Source: Kiloniellaceae bacterium (GTDB taxonomy: Bacteria > Pseudomonadota > Alphaproteobacteria > Kiloniellales > Kiloniellaceae). From it: a stretch of DNA of 33,249 nt. The notes under the pieces were generated by a model that did not search any database, was not told the DNA's origin, and saw only the letters and a list, made by a program, of their open reading frames with translations. The stretch spans positions 1 to 33,249 of the forward strand of contig JANQKX010000122.1 of the NCBI GenBank assembly GCA_028280915.1, written 5' to 3'. The position numbers and the translations under genes are program-made. Of this stretch, positions 1 through 9,201 are shown one piece after another (the first letter of the stretch is position 1; the number at the start of each line of letters is the position of its first letter).

Positions 1-185
1 CAGGCCACGCCGGCGGCGCTGGTGGGCGCTTTGGCGGACGAGCTTCTGCGCGCGCGCCAAGACAGCGGCGCTTCCTCGACGTTTTGGGCCGTCTTGACGT
101 CGAAATCCTCTTCCAAGATGCGTTCGATGGCTTCCAGGCTGCGGACCTCGTCGTCGACAACCAAAACCGTGGGCAGGTCGATCAT
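1..185 (-). CDS. hoxA: N-terminus of a HoxA/HupR-like (NtrC family) response regulator, truncated by the window edge and possibly disrupted
   Basis: Minus-strand ATG at 185 overlaps the hypX stop (ATGA). Translation MIDLPTVLVVDDEVRSLEAIERILEEDFDVKTAQNVEEA is a receiver N-terminus with the DD pair. Homology is lost after about codon 42. Confidence 0.6.
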   Translation of the reverse strand, partial: MIDLPTVLVVDDEVRSLEAIERILEEDFDVKTAQNVEEAPLSWRARRSSSAKAPTSAAGVA

Positions 186-1882
186 GACGCATTCCTCCAC
201 GCGCTTGCTTTTTGCGCCCTGCGGTGCCGCGCGATGGTCACCGGGGTTCTCGATTTGGGCACCTTGTGGACGAAGTTGTAGCGGGCCACGTGGTAGCTGG
301 GGTCGAAGCCATAGAAGTTCAGGTGCATGCGTGCCAGCTCTTCCCGGCGGTAGTCGGCCAAGGGCTTTTCCGCTTCCGCGGCGTCCCGCGAGCGCTGCTT
401 GGCGAAAAGCCCTGCCTCGAGGTCGCCGCCAGCGGCCAGGGCGGCCGCGTCGTCGAGAATCTGTGTCAGGAAATCATCACGAGCTGCATCGAAAACTTTG
501 TCGGCCAGCCCAAGGGCCAAGGCCTCCCGCGATCCCATGGGCAGGCGGGCTTGGGCGATCTTTTGGGCCTTTTCCGGCCCGGCGCAGCGCGGCAGGGAAT
601 AGGTCCAGAACTCGGAACCATAGAGGTTTCCCATGTCCTTGTAGTGGGGATTGAGCACCACACCCGCGCGCAGCCAAACCCGGTCGCAGGCACGGGCGAG
701 AAAAACCCCGCCCGCCCCCGCATTGCCTCTTAAGGCAGCAATGGTTACCTTGTCGCGAGTCCGCAAGATGGCCTCGGCCAGGTCGTCGATGGCGTTGATG
801 TTACGCCACGATTCATCGGCGGCGCTGTCGCCGGCCTCGATCAGGTTCAGGTTTAAACCGTTGGACCAAAACTCCGGCCCACCGGCGAGCACGAGCACCT
901 TGGCCGGGCTCTGCCTCGCGGCCTCATAGGCAGCCAACAGAGCTTCGCACTGGGCCGTTCCCATGGCGCCGTTGTAAAAATCGAAGTGCAGCAGCCCTAC
1001 AGCGCCATGGCGCTCAAAGCGGATCTCCGGATAGGCATGAGGCGCGCTCGGGGTGACTGCCGGCAGATTTTGGCAGACATCGGCCAACACCCGCGTGGCC
1101 GGCAGTTTAAAGGGGTGCTGGTGAGCCCGGTCCCGCAGGTGGCCGATCCACACCGCGCCATCGACCGTCGCCCGGGCGATCGCCGGGCCGCAGCGGGCAA
1201 CGAGCGTCCCTGGTTCCCCTTGGAGGCCATCGGCCGGGTGGGCATCGAAGAGATAGACATCCCGGCCGAACATCCGGTCCTGAAGCCCGGGCGTGCCATC
1301 GGCACTGTTGATCTTGCGCAGCACGGTGTCCGTGGTATCCCGTGACCAATCGATGGCCCGGTCCGCCTGCTTGACGGGGCCGCGCCAGATGGCGTTGGCC
1401 ACCTGGATGTCCGGCGGCGTTTGGCCATAGGCTTCCAGATGATTGAGCGCGGCGTGAACCGCCTCGACCGCCGCCTCGGTGACCTCATGGCGATAGAGGC
1501 TGGACTTGCTCCCCGGCCGCAAGGTGAAGTTGGACGTGGCCCAGACCGGGCCCCCGTCCATCTCCCCCGTGGCCTGCAAGACGGTCACGCCCCAAGTCTT
1601 TTCGTCCCGCAGAATGGCCCAATCCAGGGACGCCGGCCCCCGATCGCCCAGGGGCCCCGGATGCACGATCAGGCAGAGATGATTTTTCCAAACGGCTTCC
1701 GGGATGGCACGCTTCAGGAAGGGCGCGATGATTACATCCGGCTGGGCCAAGGTAACGGCTTCCTGGGTCACGCCGTCGTTGATATCCAGTTCGACCGTCA
1801 CCTGGTGCCCCCGCTCGCTCAGCTCCACGAAGAGGCGCTGCGCCAGGGAGTTGAAGCCATGGGTCAGGAAGAGGATACGCAT
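182..1882 (-). CDS. hypX: HypX/HoxX hydrogenase maturation factor (formyltransferase-like N-terminus, enoyl-CoA hydratase-like C-terminus)
   Basis: 566 aa ORF: MRILFLTHGFNSLAQRLFVEL...IVHPGPLGDRGPASLDWAI, C-terminal crotonase-like region with LRGNAGAGGVFLARACD; located after hypE. Confidence 0.93.
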   Translation of the reverse strand: MRILFLTHGFNSLAQRLFVELSERGHQVTVELDINDGVTQEAVTLAQPDVIIAPFLKRAIPEAVWKNHLCLIVHPGPLGDRGPASLDWAILRDEKTWGVTVLQATGEMDGGPVWATSNFTLRPGSKSSLYRHEVTEAAVEAVHAALNHLEAYGQTPPDIQVANAIWRGPVKQADRAIDWSRDTTDTVLRKINSADGTPGLQDRMFGRDVYLFDAHPADGLQGEPGTLVARCGPAIARATVDGAVWIGHLRDRAHQHPFKLPATRVLADVCQNLPAVTPSAPHAYPEIRFERHGAVGLLHFDFYNGAMGTAQCEALLAAYEAARQSPAKVLVLAGGPEFWSNGLNLNLIEAGDSAADESWRNINAIDDLAEAILRTRDKVTIAALRGNAGAGGVFLARACDRVWLRAGVVLNPHYKDMGNLYGSEFWTYSLPRCAGPEKAQKIAQARLPMGSREALALGLADKVFDAARDDFLTQILDDAAALAAGGDLEAGLFAKQRSRDAAEAEKPLADYRREELARMHLNFYGFDPSYHVARYNFVHKVPKSRTPVTIARHRRAQKASAWRNAS

Positions 1883-1884
1883 GA

Positions 1885-2937
1885 TCAGCAGATCCGCGGC
1901 AGCTGCTCGCCGGCCAGCCAGTCCACGATGCGCTCGCCACCCAGGCGGGTCTGCATACGCACGAAGCCGTGGGCGTCTTCCCGCACCTGGCCGATGATCG
2001 CCCCGTCCCGCCCCAGAGGATGGGCGCGGAGGGCCTTAAGGGCCGTCTCGGCCTGTTCGGCGGGGCAGATCACCACCATTTTGCCTTCGTTGGCCACGTA
2101 TAGAGGATCGAGCCCCAGCAGTTCGCAGGCGCCCAAAACCTCTTGTTTGATGGGAAGGGCCTGTTCCTTCAGCACCATGCCCACGCCCGCCTGGCCGGCG
2201 ATCTCGTTCAAGGTGGTGGCCAGACCGCCGCGGGTCGGGTCGCGCAGGCAATGGATGTTGCCGTCCACCGCCGACACCAAATGCCCGACCAGATCGTGCA
2301 GGGCCGCGCTGTCGGAGAGCAATTCGGTCTCAAAGTCCAGATTCTCGCGCTTGGACAGGACCGCCACGCCATGGTCGCCAATGCTGCCGTTGATCAAGAT
2401 CGCATCGCCGGGCCGCGCCCGGTCGCCGGAAATCTCGAGCCCCGGAGGCACCACGCCCACGCCGGTGGTGGTAATGAACACGCCATCGCCCTTGCCCCGC
2501 TCCACCACCTTGGTATCCCCGGTGACGATGGGCACGCCGGCGGCCTTGGCGGCGGCCGCCATGCTCGCCACGATCCGGTCCAGGTCCGCCAAGGGAAAAC
2601 CCTCTTCCAAGATGAATCCGGCGGACAAATAGAGCGGCTTGGCGCCGGCCATGGCCACATCGTTGATGGTCCCGTGCACCGACAATGACCCGATGTCGCC
2701 ACCGGGGAAAAACAGGGGCGAGATGACATGGCCGTCAGTGCTCATCACCAAGCGGCCCGGCGGTGGATCGAAGGCGGCCTGGTCATTGCCCTGGCGCAAA
2801 ATCTCATTATCGAAATGGCGCAGGAACAATTCCTCGATCAGCCGGGCCATGGCCCGCCCGCCGCTGCCGTGGCTCATGTCGACCGCGTCATTTTTTAGGT
2901 TCAGACGCCCCGGGTGGCGCCGGTTCATCATGTTCAT
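1885..2937 (-). CDS. hypE: HypE, carbamoyl dehydratase for CN ligand synthesis
   Basis: 350 aa; SHGSGGRAM, TDGHVISPLFFPGGDIGSLSVHGTINDVAM, and the conserved C-terminal PRIC. Confidence 0.97.
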   Translation of the reverse strand: MNMMNRRHPGRLNLKNDAVDMSHGSGGRAMARLIEELFLRHFDNEILRQGNDQAAFDPPPGRLVMSTDGHVISPLFFPGGDIGSLSVHGTINDVAMAGAKPLYLSAGFILEEGFPLADLDRIVASMAAAAKAAGVPIVTGDTKVVERGKGDGVFITTTGVGVVPPGLEISGDRARPGDAILINGSIGDHGVAVLSKRENLDFETELLSDSAALHDLVGHLVSAVDGNIHCLRDPTRGGLATTLNEIAGQAGVGMVLKEQALPIKQEVLGACELLGLDPLYVANEGKMVVICPAEQAETALKALRAHPLGRDGAIIGQVREDAHGFVRMQTRLGGERIVDWLAGEQLPRIC

Positions 2938-4094
2938 GCCGCCATGCCCCCCTGTTTAACCGTGGCAGCCTCCGGCGCGGCGAAGCGGCGATAGGTCCAG
3001 TAGGCCGCGCAGGCCCCTTCGGAAGAGACCATACAAGAGCCCATGGGGTTGTCGGGCGTGCAGACCTTGCCGAAGAGCTTACAGTCCGTGGGCTTTTTGA
3101 CGCCACGGATGATGGACGGGCACTCGCAGGATTTCACATCTGCGATCTGCCGGGGCTGCAGTCCGAAGCGCCGCTCCGCATCGAAGGTCCCATAGGCCTC
3201 TTTAATCTTCAGGGCGCTATAGGGCACTTGGCCCAGGCCGCGCCATTCGAAAACCCGGCGCAGTTCAAAAACTTCGGCGACCAGGCGCTGGGCCTTGGCG
3301 TTGCCGCCAGTGGTGACAACCCGGCTGTATTGATTTTCCACTTCATGGCGTCCCTCATTTAGCTGACGGGTCACCATCAGGGTGGCCTGCAGCACGTCCA
3401 AGGGCTCGAAGCCGGTGATCACCACGGGGCGCTGAAACTCCTCGGCAAAAAAGTGATAGGGCAAGGTGCCGATGATGGAACTCACGTGAGAGGGTCCCAG
3501 GAAGCCGTCGATGGCCACTGTTCCCATCTCCCGCACTTCCGGGGATTCCAGAATATGCTGGATGGCCGAGGGGGTCAGGACATGGTTACAGTAGACGGAA
3601 AAATTCTTCAGGCCTTCCCGTTGGGCCTGCTGGATGGCCACGGCCGTGGGCGGCGTGGTGGTCTCGAAGCCGATGGCGAAGAACACCACCTCCCGGTCGG
3701 GGTTGTCCCGGGCGATCTTCAGGGCGTCCTGGGTCGAATAGACCATGCGGATGTCCGCGCCCTCGGCCTTCGCTTTGATCAGGCTGCGCCGTTTGCGGGC
3801 CGGCACGCGCATCATGTCCCCATAAGTGGCCAGGATCACGCTGTTCTTTTCAGCCAGCTCCATGGCACCGTCCAGGCGGCCGACGGGCAACACGCAAACC
3901 GGGCAACCTGGCCCGTGTACGAAGCGCACGTTCTTGGGCACCAGATCCTGAACCCCATAGCGGAAAATGGCGTGGGTGTGGCCGCCGCAAAACTCCATGA
4001 TGTTATAGCGCCGCTCGGGCCGGGCCTCCCGGGCAATGGCCTGGGCGAGAGATTGGGCCAGTTCCTGGTCGCGGAATTCGTCGACGTATTTCAT
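2934..4094 (-). CDS. hypD: HypD, Fe(CN)2CO assembly scaffold
   Basis: Start reassigned to ATG at 4094 (MKYVDEFRDQELAQ), which overlaps the hypC stop. Contains EFCGGHTHAIFRYG, GPGCPVCVLP and GFETTTPPTA. The longer listed ORF (to 4337) reads through hypC out of frame. Confidence 0.97.
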   Translation of the reverse strand: MKYVDEFRDQELAQSLAQAIAREARPERRYNIMEFCGGHTHAIFRYGVQDLVPKNVRFVHGPGCPVCVLPVGRLDGAMELAEKNSVILATYGDMMRVPARKRRSLIKAKAEGADIRMVYSTQDALKIARDNPDREVVFFAIGFETTTPPTAVAIQQAQREGLKNFSVYCNHVLTPSAIQHILESPEVREMGTVAIDGFLGPSHVSSIIGTLPYHFFAEEFQRPVVITGFEPLDVLQATLMVTRQLNEGRHEVENQYSRVVTTGGNAKAQRLVAEVFELRRVFEWRGLGQVPYSALKIKEAYGTFDAERRFGLQPRQIADVKSCECPSIIRGVKKPTDCKLFGKVCTPDNPMGSCMVSSEGACAAYWTYRRFAAPEAATVKQGGMAA

Positions 4095-4339
4095 GCCGTC
4101 ATCTCCTCGATCTCCTCGGCCAAGAGACCCGCCTCGGCCATCAGCGCCAGCGTGCGGCTTGCCTCCTCCGGGCTGACTTTGTGCAGGGCATACCCCACGT
4201 GGACCAAAACGAAATCGCCGATGGTCACATGTTCCAACAAAGCCGTCGAGATGGTCTTTTTCACCCCGCCCAGGGAAACCACGGCGGTATCCGCGGCGCT
4301 GTCGACGGCGATCACTTCGGCGGGAATGGCCAAGCACAT
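4091..4339 (-). CDS. hypC: HypC hydrogenase chaperone
   Basis: 82 aa MCLAIPAEVIAVDSAADTAVVSLGGVKKTIS...; N-terminal MCLAIP. Start at 4339, inside longer listed ORFs. Confidence 0.95.
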   Translation of the reverse strand: MCLAIPAEVIAVDSAADTAVVSLGGVKKTISTALLEHVTIGDFVLVHVGYALHKVSPEEASRTLALMAEAGLLAEEIEEMTA

Positions 4340-4349
4340 GGGGCGCCTC

Positions 4350-5225
4350 CTACTTGGCGGCCGCGGCGGAACGGCCGGTCGCGGTCTCTGTCGCGGCCAC
4401 CATCCGCGCCGCCGTGATCCAGGCGCACCAGTCCTCCATGCCCTCGCCCGACTGGGCCGAGACCAGCAGCACCTTGATCCCCGGGTTGACCCGGCGGGCA
4501 TAGTCGATACAGCACTCCACATCGAAATTGAGGTAGGGCAAAAGATCGGTCTTGGACAGCAGCATCAAATCGGCGGCATGGAACATGTCCGGATACTTCA
4601 GCGGCTTGTCCTCGCCCTCGGTCACGGAGAGGATCGCCACCTTGTGGGCTTCCCCCAGATCGAACGCGGCGGGGCACACCAGATTGCCCACGTTTTCGAT
4701 GAAAACCAGCCCGCCGGCCGCCGGCTGCAAGGTCTCCAGGGCATGGCCGACCATGTGACCGTCCAGATGGCAGCCCTTGCCCGTATTGATCTGCAGCGCC
4801 GGCACCTCCGTTGCCCGGATCCGCTCCGCGTCGTTGGCGGTCTGCTGGTCGCCCTCGATCACACAGACGGGCAAATGGTCCTTCAGGCGCTTGATGGTTT
4901 CCACCAAAAGAGTGGTTTTACCCGAACCGGGGCTGGACACCAGGTTCAGGGCCAAGATACCCCGATCATTGAAGAAGCGGCGGTTGGCCGCGGCATAGAC
5001 GTCATTCTTGGAAAGGATGTCCTTTTCAATGGCCACCATGCGGCTTTGACTGAGCCCCGGCGCATGGGCACGGGCCGGGCCCGCGCCGTAGTTGTGGGTT
5101 TGGTGGTCGTGGGTGTGGTGATGGTGGTGATCATCACCGTTTCCATGGGCATGAGCATGATCATGCTTATGGCTGTGACATTCGATTTTGACGTTTTCCG
5201 AACCGCATCCGCATACCGTACACAT
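4350..5225 (-). CDS. hypB: HypB, GTPase and nickel-binding protein for Ni insertion
   Basis: MCTVCGCG N-terminus, His-rich stretch [29 protein letters not shown]-loop [23 protein letters not shown]. Confidence 0.97.
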   Translation of the reverse strand: MCTVCGCGSENVKIECHSHKHDHAHAHGNGDDHHHHHTHDHQTHNYGAGPARAHAPGLSQSRMVAIEKDILSKNDVYAAANRRFFNDRGILALNLVSSPGSGKTTLLVETIKRLKDHLPVCVIEGDQQTANDAERIRATEVPALQINTGKGCHLDGHMVGHALETLQPAAGGLVFIENVGNLVCPAAFDLGEAHKVAILSVTEGEDKPLKYPDMFHAADLMLLSKTDLLPYLNFDVECCIDYARRVNPGIKVLLVSAQSGEGMEDWCAWITAARMVAATETATGRSAAAAK

Positions 5226-5566
5226 CAGTCCACCTCCAAATCCTTGATCCGCATCTCGTCACCGCCGGTGACCTGCAATTGGAAACTACCGCACTTGGGA
5301 CAGGGGTCGTAGCGTTGGGTCACCGCGACCGTTTCCCCGCAGGGCAAACACCAGGCCTGACCTTCCGTTTCGATGATCTCCAGCTCGGCCCGGTCGGCGA
5401 TGGTATCTCTGCTGACCACCTCGAAGCTAAAACGCAAGGCCTCGATCTCCACACCGGCCAGCGGCCCCACTTCCAGCCGCACCCGCTTTACCCGGGCGAA
5501 ATTCTGGGCCGCCGCCTGCTCTTGCAAGATCCCCAAAATGCTTTCGCTGAGGGCCATTTCGTGCAT
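5225..5566 (-). CDS. hypA: HypA, nickel/zinc-binding maturation protein
   Basis: [18 protein letters not shown] start at 5566; zinc site CLPCG...CPKCG. Confidence 0.95.
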   Translation of the reverse strand: MHEMALSESILGILQEQAAAQNFARVKRVRLEVGPLAGVEIEALRFSFEVVSRDTIADRAELEIIETEGQAWCLPCGETVAVTQRYDPCPKCGSFQLQVTGGDEMRIKDLEVD

Positions 5567-6738
5567 CAGTGAATCCTCAGTTCGTACCCGAGGCAGGGGT
5601 CGATGGCATCGATCACCAATCCGGCCTTGCGGGCCAAATCCTCTCCATCGCACGCCGTTACCGCCGCCAGGCTGGACGCCGCCACACCCGCGGTCTGAAA
5701 GTTCCATTGGGTGGGCGCCACGATACGATAGTCCACGGCGACGCCATCGTCGACCTCAACCCCGTGAATGAGCAAACCGCGCGCGGCCGCTACCTGGGCA
5801 AGGCCTCGCCCCGGATGGGACGATGGCGCCCGGGAATTCCCATCTCCCCTCATTTTCTCTCGGAGCGCGCGAAGGTCATCACCCGCTTGGGCCAAGTCGA
5901 AAAGCCGGGCCACCGCGCGTGCCAAAAGGCCGTTGCCATGGGCCGCCATCACCGCCGCGACCAGCGGCGCCCCGGCATGACGGGATAGGATGGTGGATTC
6001 GCAAGCCCGGTCCCGCCATTTCGGGGCACCGTCGTCAAAGCCGCTTTCGGTGGCGAAGAGCCATTCAGCCAGGTCGTCCTCCTCCAACGCGGGCAGATGG
6101 GTGCCGTCGCATTGTCCAAGATCGGCCCAGCCCCTCTCCAGCAGGGCCTTGACGAAGGCAGCGCCCAGGCAATGGGCGCTCTCCGCCCAGCGGCATAGAT
6201 CGGCGCAAGTTTCCAAGGCCCTGAACTGAGCCGCCGGCACGCCTAGCGCAAACCGCTCGATCAAGGCCTGATGCCGGTCAATGGCCTGGTCCCAGGCCGC
6301 CCCGTCCAGTTGGCACGCTCCGCCCACGGCAAAGGGCGCCTGTACACCGAAGAGGGCCTTTTGGAACACCGGGATCATGCCATTGATCTGCAGCAGATCT
6401 TCCTTGTCGCAGTCGACCTCCACTAGCGCGGACCAACGCAAGGCCATGCCCAACATGAGCTCACGGGTGGTCTCCACCCTGACCAGGGCGTCCCGCGCCG
6501 CCTGGGTCGCCTGGCTTGGAGGCACGGCCAGGGCCCGCTCCACCGCATGGCTGGCGGCATACCCCTGAGCCTTCGCACAGATACTGAACAAAAGGGGCAT
6601 GGCTGTGGGAATCTCGGCGGCCGCACGGCCCTTGAAAACCTCGGCGACCCGGGGTGGCCGTCTTGATACGATCCCCACCTTCGCGATGCCGTCGCCCGCG
6701 CGGTGGAGGTCAATGATCAGCCGGCCCTCGCGGATCAT
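5566..6738 (-). CDS. hupK: HupK/HoxV-like accessory protein, degenerate large-subunit relative
   Basis: 390 aa; position between hupJ and hypA; C-terminal DPCLGYELRIH resembles the large-subunit DPCLACSTH motif. Confidence 0.85.
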   Translation of the reverse strand: MIREGRLIIDLHRAGDGIAKVGIVSRRPPRVAEVFKGRAAAEIPTAMPLLFSICAKAQGYAASHAVERALAVPPSQATQAARDALVRVETTRELMLGMALRWSALVEVDCDKEDLLQINGMIPVFQKALFGVQAPFAVGGACQLDGAAWDQAIDRHQALIERFALGVPAAQFRALETCADLCRWAESAHCLGAAFVKALLERGWADLGQCDGTHLPALEEDDLAEWLFATESGFDDGAPKWRDRACESTILSRHAGAPLVAAVMAAHGNGLLARAVARLFDLAQAGDDLRALREKMRGDGNSRAPSSHPGRGLAQVAAARGLLIHGVEVDDGVAVDYRIVAPTQWNFQTAGVAASSLAAVTACDGEDLARKAGLVIDAIDPCLGYELRIH

Positions 6739-7298
6739 GCCTCCGTCCCCTCCTTCTCGTCCCGGGGGACGAGCAGCCGCCGGCGACTCACCGGACCCTT
6801 GGCCTTTTGAGCACCCAAATGCCGGGTCATGTCCGCCATCGGCCCTTGGCCCCTGGCTAGAGAGTACATCATGCTGTCCGGGGCGGGCGCCGACGGGGTT
6901 TCGTCCTGCTGCAGGACGGCCCCAAGCGCGGCGTTGGCGGTGATCTCAGCCGCTTTTTGATCGCTGAATTCCAGCACGGGCGAAAACAGGGAACACATGA
7001 GAAAACGGCCCAAGCCGGCTTCCTCGCTGACCATGAAGTCAAAGCGCCCCGCCGGCAGGATGTGAGACTTGGTATCCCCCACCTGGCCCGAGATTTCCCG
7101 GCCGTCCCCGGGCAGCAACACGATGTTCATGAACCACGGGGTGATCAGGATCCCGATCCAGTCGGCGCCATGGGTGCGAAACCCCACCGCTTTGACCGTC
7201 AGCCTGCCATTGACGATCGGCACGTCGTGCATGCGGGTTCGATAGATCTCCGCAAAAGTGGTCTCCAATCGGGCCGTGACAGCCGCGGCATCGTCCAT
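6735..7298 (-). CDS. hupJ: HupJ, [NiFe]-hydrogenase assembly chaperone (HybE family)
   Basis: Start reassigned to ATG at 7298 (MDDAAAVTARLETTFAEIYRTRMHDVPIVN); contains WIGILITPWFMNIVLLPG and DFMVSEEAGLGRFLMCSLFSPV. Confidence 0.9.
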   Translation of the reverse strand: MDDAAAVTARLETTFAEIYRTRMHDVPIVNGRLTVKAVGFRTHGADWIGILITPWFMNIVLLPGDGREISGQVGDTKSHILPAGRFDFMVSEEAGLGRFLMCSLFSPVLEFSDQKAAEITANAALGAVLQQDETPSAPAPDSMMYSLARGQGPMADMTRHLGAQKAKGPVSRRRLLVPRDEKEGTEA

Positions 7299-7299
7299 A

Positions 7300-7524
7300 T
7301 CAGACCTCCTCCAGCACCAGAAAGTCTTCCCGGCGCCCGTCGCAGTTGGGGCAGCTCCAATGATCGGGAAGCTGGGTGAAGGGCGTGCCCGGCGGGATCT
7401 GCCAGTAGTCATCCCCTTCCCGAGGATCGTAGACATACCAGCAAATTTTACATTCCAAGCGGGTTTGCGGCGTTACTTTCGTACTGTCGCCCCCATAGGA
7501 ACCGCCGAAAAAATGGTCCCTCAC
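7300..7524 (-). CDS. hupI: HupI rubredoxin
   Basis: 74 aa with CKICWYVYDPREGD and CPNCDGRREDF (two CxxC rubredoxin knuckles). Confidence 0.95.
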   Translation of the reverse strand: MRDHFFGGSYGGDSTKVTPQTRLECKICWYVYDPREGDDYWQIPPGTPFTQLPDHWSCPNCDGRREDFLVLEEV

Positions 7525-8390
7525 CGGTAAACTCCCAAGATTTCCGCCAGGCGTTCGGCGCTGTCGTCAATATCCTCTTGGGCGGCGCAGGCCACATCGG
7601 GAATGACGCTCACCTCGATGGTGTTCAAGATCAAAGCCTCGCGGGAATTGAAATACTGCACCCACCACACATGACGGGTGTGGCTATTGGTGATGCGGCA
7701 GTTGCCGTAGCCCCGCGATAAGATACTCACCTGGCCCCGCCCGATTTTTTGATCCAAATAGACCATATCCTCTTCGGTCAGCGGCAGTAGCGAAAGATTG
7801 ATGACGTGGGGCATTTTGGCCTCGTCAGCCAAGGCCGCCGCATCAAAGTTGTCAGTCGCGTCGGCCAATTCGGTCAACAGCGCCGGCGCGTTGGCCACGC
7901 CGTCGGGCCAGGTCTCGGCGTTTGCCGGCGAGCGCTCCCGCCCCGTTCTTTGCGCCAAGTCCAATACGGTGCCCGGAAAGGCGGCGATCTCGATCAGATC
8001 GCGGCGCAGTTTGCCTTGGGAATCGGTTTCGTAGAGGCGCCAAACCCCGGCCAAGACAGATTCCTGCACTTGCACCTTGGCCCCGGCGACCGCACTGACC
8101 TCGCCTTCGCCCAGCACTTGATTGATGAAGGCCTTGTTGGCGCCATCCAAAGCCGTGAGATCGAAAACCCGTCCGGCTTGGGAAACCTCAAAAGCGGAAA
8201 GCGTTTTTTGGACCTCCGCCAAGAGATCCAACGCGGTCTCCACCCCGTTCACCTCTTCCGGCTCGGGCATCATGGGCATGGCGTAGGTCACCATATCGTC
8301 GGGCATTTCCATGTAGTCGAACTCGACGCCATCCGGCTCCGACGGCTGGCTTCCCGGACCGGTGACGGGAAAGGGATCATAAGCGCTCAT
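7521..8390 (-). CDS. hupH: HupH hydrogenase expression/formation protein
   Basis: 289 aa; GRGQVSILSRGYGNCRITNSHTRHVWWVQYFNSREALILNTIEVSVIPDVACAAQEDIDDSAERL typical of HupH/HyaF. Confidence 0.92.
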   Translation of the reverse strand: MSAYDPFPVTGPGSQPSEPDGVEFDYMEMPDDMVTYAMPMMPEPEEVNGVETALDLLAEVQKTLSAFEVSQAGRVFDLTALDGANKAFINQVLGEGEVSAVAGAKVQVQESVLAGVWRLYETDSQGKLRRDLIEIAAFPGTVLDLAQRTGRERSPANAETWPDGVANAPALLTELADATDNFDAAALADEAKMPHVINLSLLPLTEEDMVYLDQKIGRGQVSILSRGYGNCRITNSHTRHVWWVQYFNSREALILNTIEVSVIPDVACAAQEDIDDSAERLAEILGVYR

Positions 8391-8851
8391 GATGGGGCCC
8401 CTGATGCCGTGGTGGTGTCAGCGTTGCCCTTGGTCGCGGGATAGCAACCTTGCGGAAACTTGAACGGCGGTGGCGCCGAGGGCTCCCGGGCCAGAATCTC
8501 GCCGATGTCCCTAAGGTAGTCCTGCCAGTCCTGCACCCGGGAAATCACCCCCAGATAGTCTTTGAATTTGAGAAAGACCAAGGTGGGGAAGGTGTTGAAG
8601 CGAAAGCGACGCTGCAATTGCTTTTCCGTTTCCCCCCGTGCCACCACACCGGGCACGAAGCGGCCGCCAAAGGCCGCCACCAGTTGGGGCAGGATGACCG
8701 CCACGTCGTCGCTTTCCGCCAGGCGGGCCGCATCGCCGGTGAAAAACAGCACAGAGAAGGTATTTTTGTTCAAAAAGTCGTCCACATTGGTCTCGTCGAT
8801 CAGGGCATAGCCGTGATCGTCGATCAGCATCTGTGCCAAAGGTGAAAACAT
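8387..8851 (-). CDS. hupG: HupG, thioredoxin-like accessory protein (HyaE family)
   Basis: 154 aa; FFTGDAARLAESDDVAVILPQLVAAF, FRFNTFPTLVFLK; position between hupF and hupH. Confidence 0.88.
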   Translation of the reverse strand: MFSPLAQMLIDDHGYALIDETNVDDFLNKNTFSVLFFTGDAARLAESDDVAVILPQLVAAFGGRFVPGVVARGETEKQLQRRFRFNTFPTLVFLKFKDYLGVISRVQDWQDYLRDIGEILAREPSAPPPFKFPQGCYPATKGNADTTTASGAPS

Positions 8852-8877
8852 CTCCCGTCCTTTCTCTCGGCTGGCCG

Positions 8878-9201
8878 TTATGGCTCGGCGGTTTGGGCTT
8901 GTTGGCGGAGGAATTCAGGCAACTCGGGCTCTCGATCGACCAAATCGGGGAACAGTACATCGATTTGCTGCCGGTCTCCGCCATCCAGCGCGATCGTAAG
9001 GGCTCCCAATGCGTCGGTAATCTGCCGCGCCCGTTCCTCCGAGACCTGCTCGCGCGCCGCGCCAAGAAACACCAGAACCCAGGCACCGATGGGCAGATCG
9101 CCGACCAGGGCCATGTCCACGTCTTCAACCCGTCCGGTCGTTTCACAGATCGCGCGCCCCTCCCGCCGCTCTACGATCTGCATGGGGATGGCGATACACA
9201 T
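8878..9201 (-). CDS. hupF: HupF, HypC-family chaperone
   Basis: 107 aa MCIAIPMQIVERREGRAICETTG with C-terminal extension. Confidence 0.92.
   Translation of the reverse strand: MCIAIPMQIVERREGRAICETTGRVEDVDMALVGDLPIGAWVLVFLGAAREQVSEERARQITDALGALTIALDGGDRQQIDVLFPDLVDREPELPEFLRQQAQTAEP

Noticed and set aside
1421-2632. 403 aa plus-strand ORF antisense to hypX/hypE
   Set aside because: Low-complexity Arg/Pro/Ser-rich translation with no family features; the opposite strand clearly encodes HypX and HypE. High-GC shadow ORF.
4350-5225. His-rich plus-strand GTGGT repeat-like DNA at 5095-5140 as a tandem repeat
   Set aside because: It is the coding sequence of the HypB poly-His nickel-binding region.
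3453-5312. 619 aa plus-strand ORF antisense to hypD-hypC-hypB
   Set aside because: Shadow ORF in high-GC DNA; the minus strand encodes well-recognised Hyp proteins.
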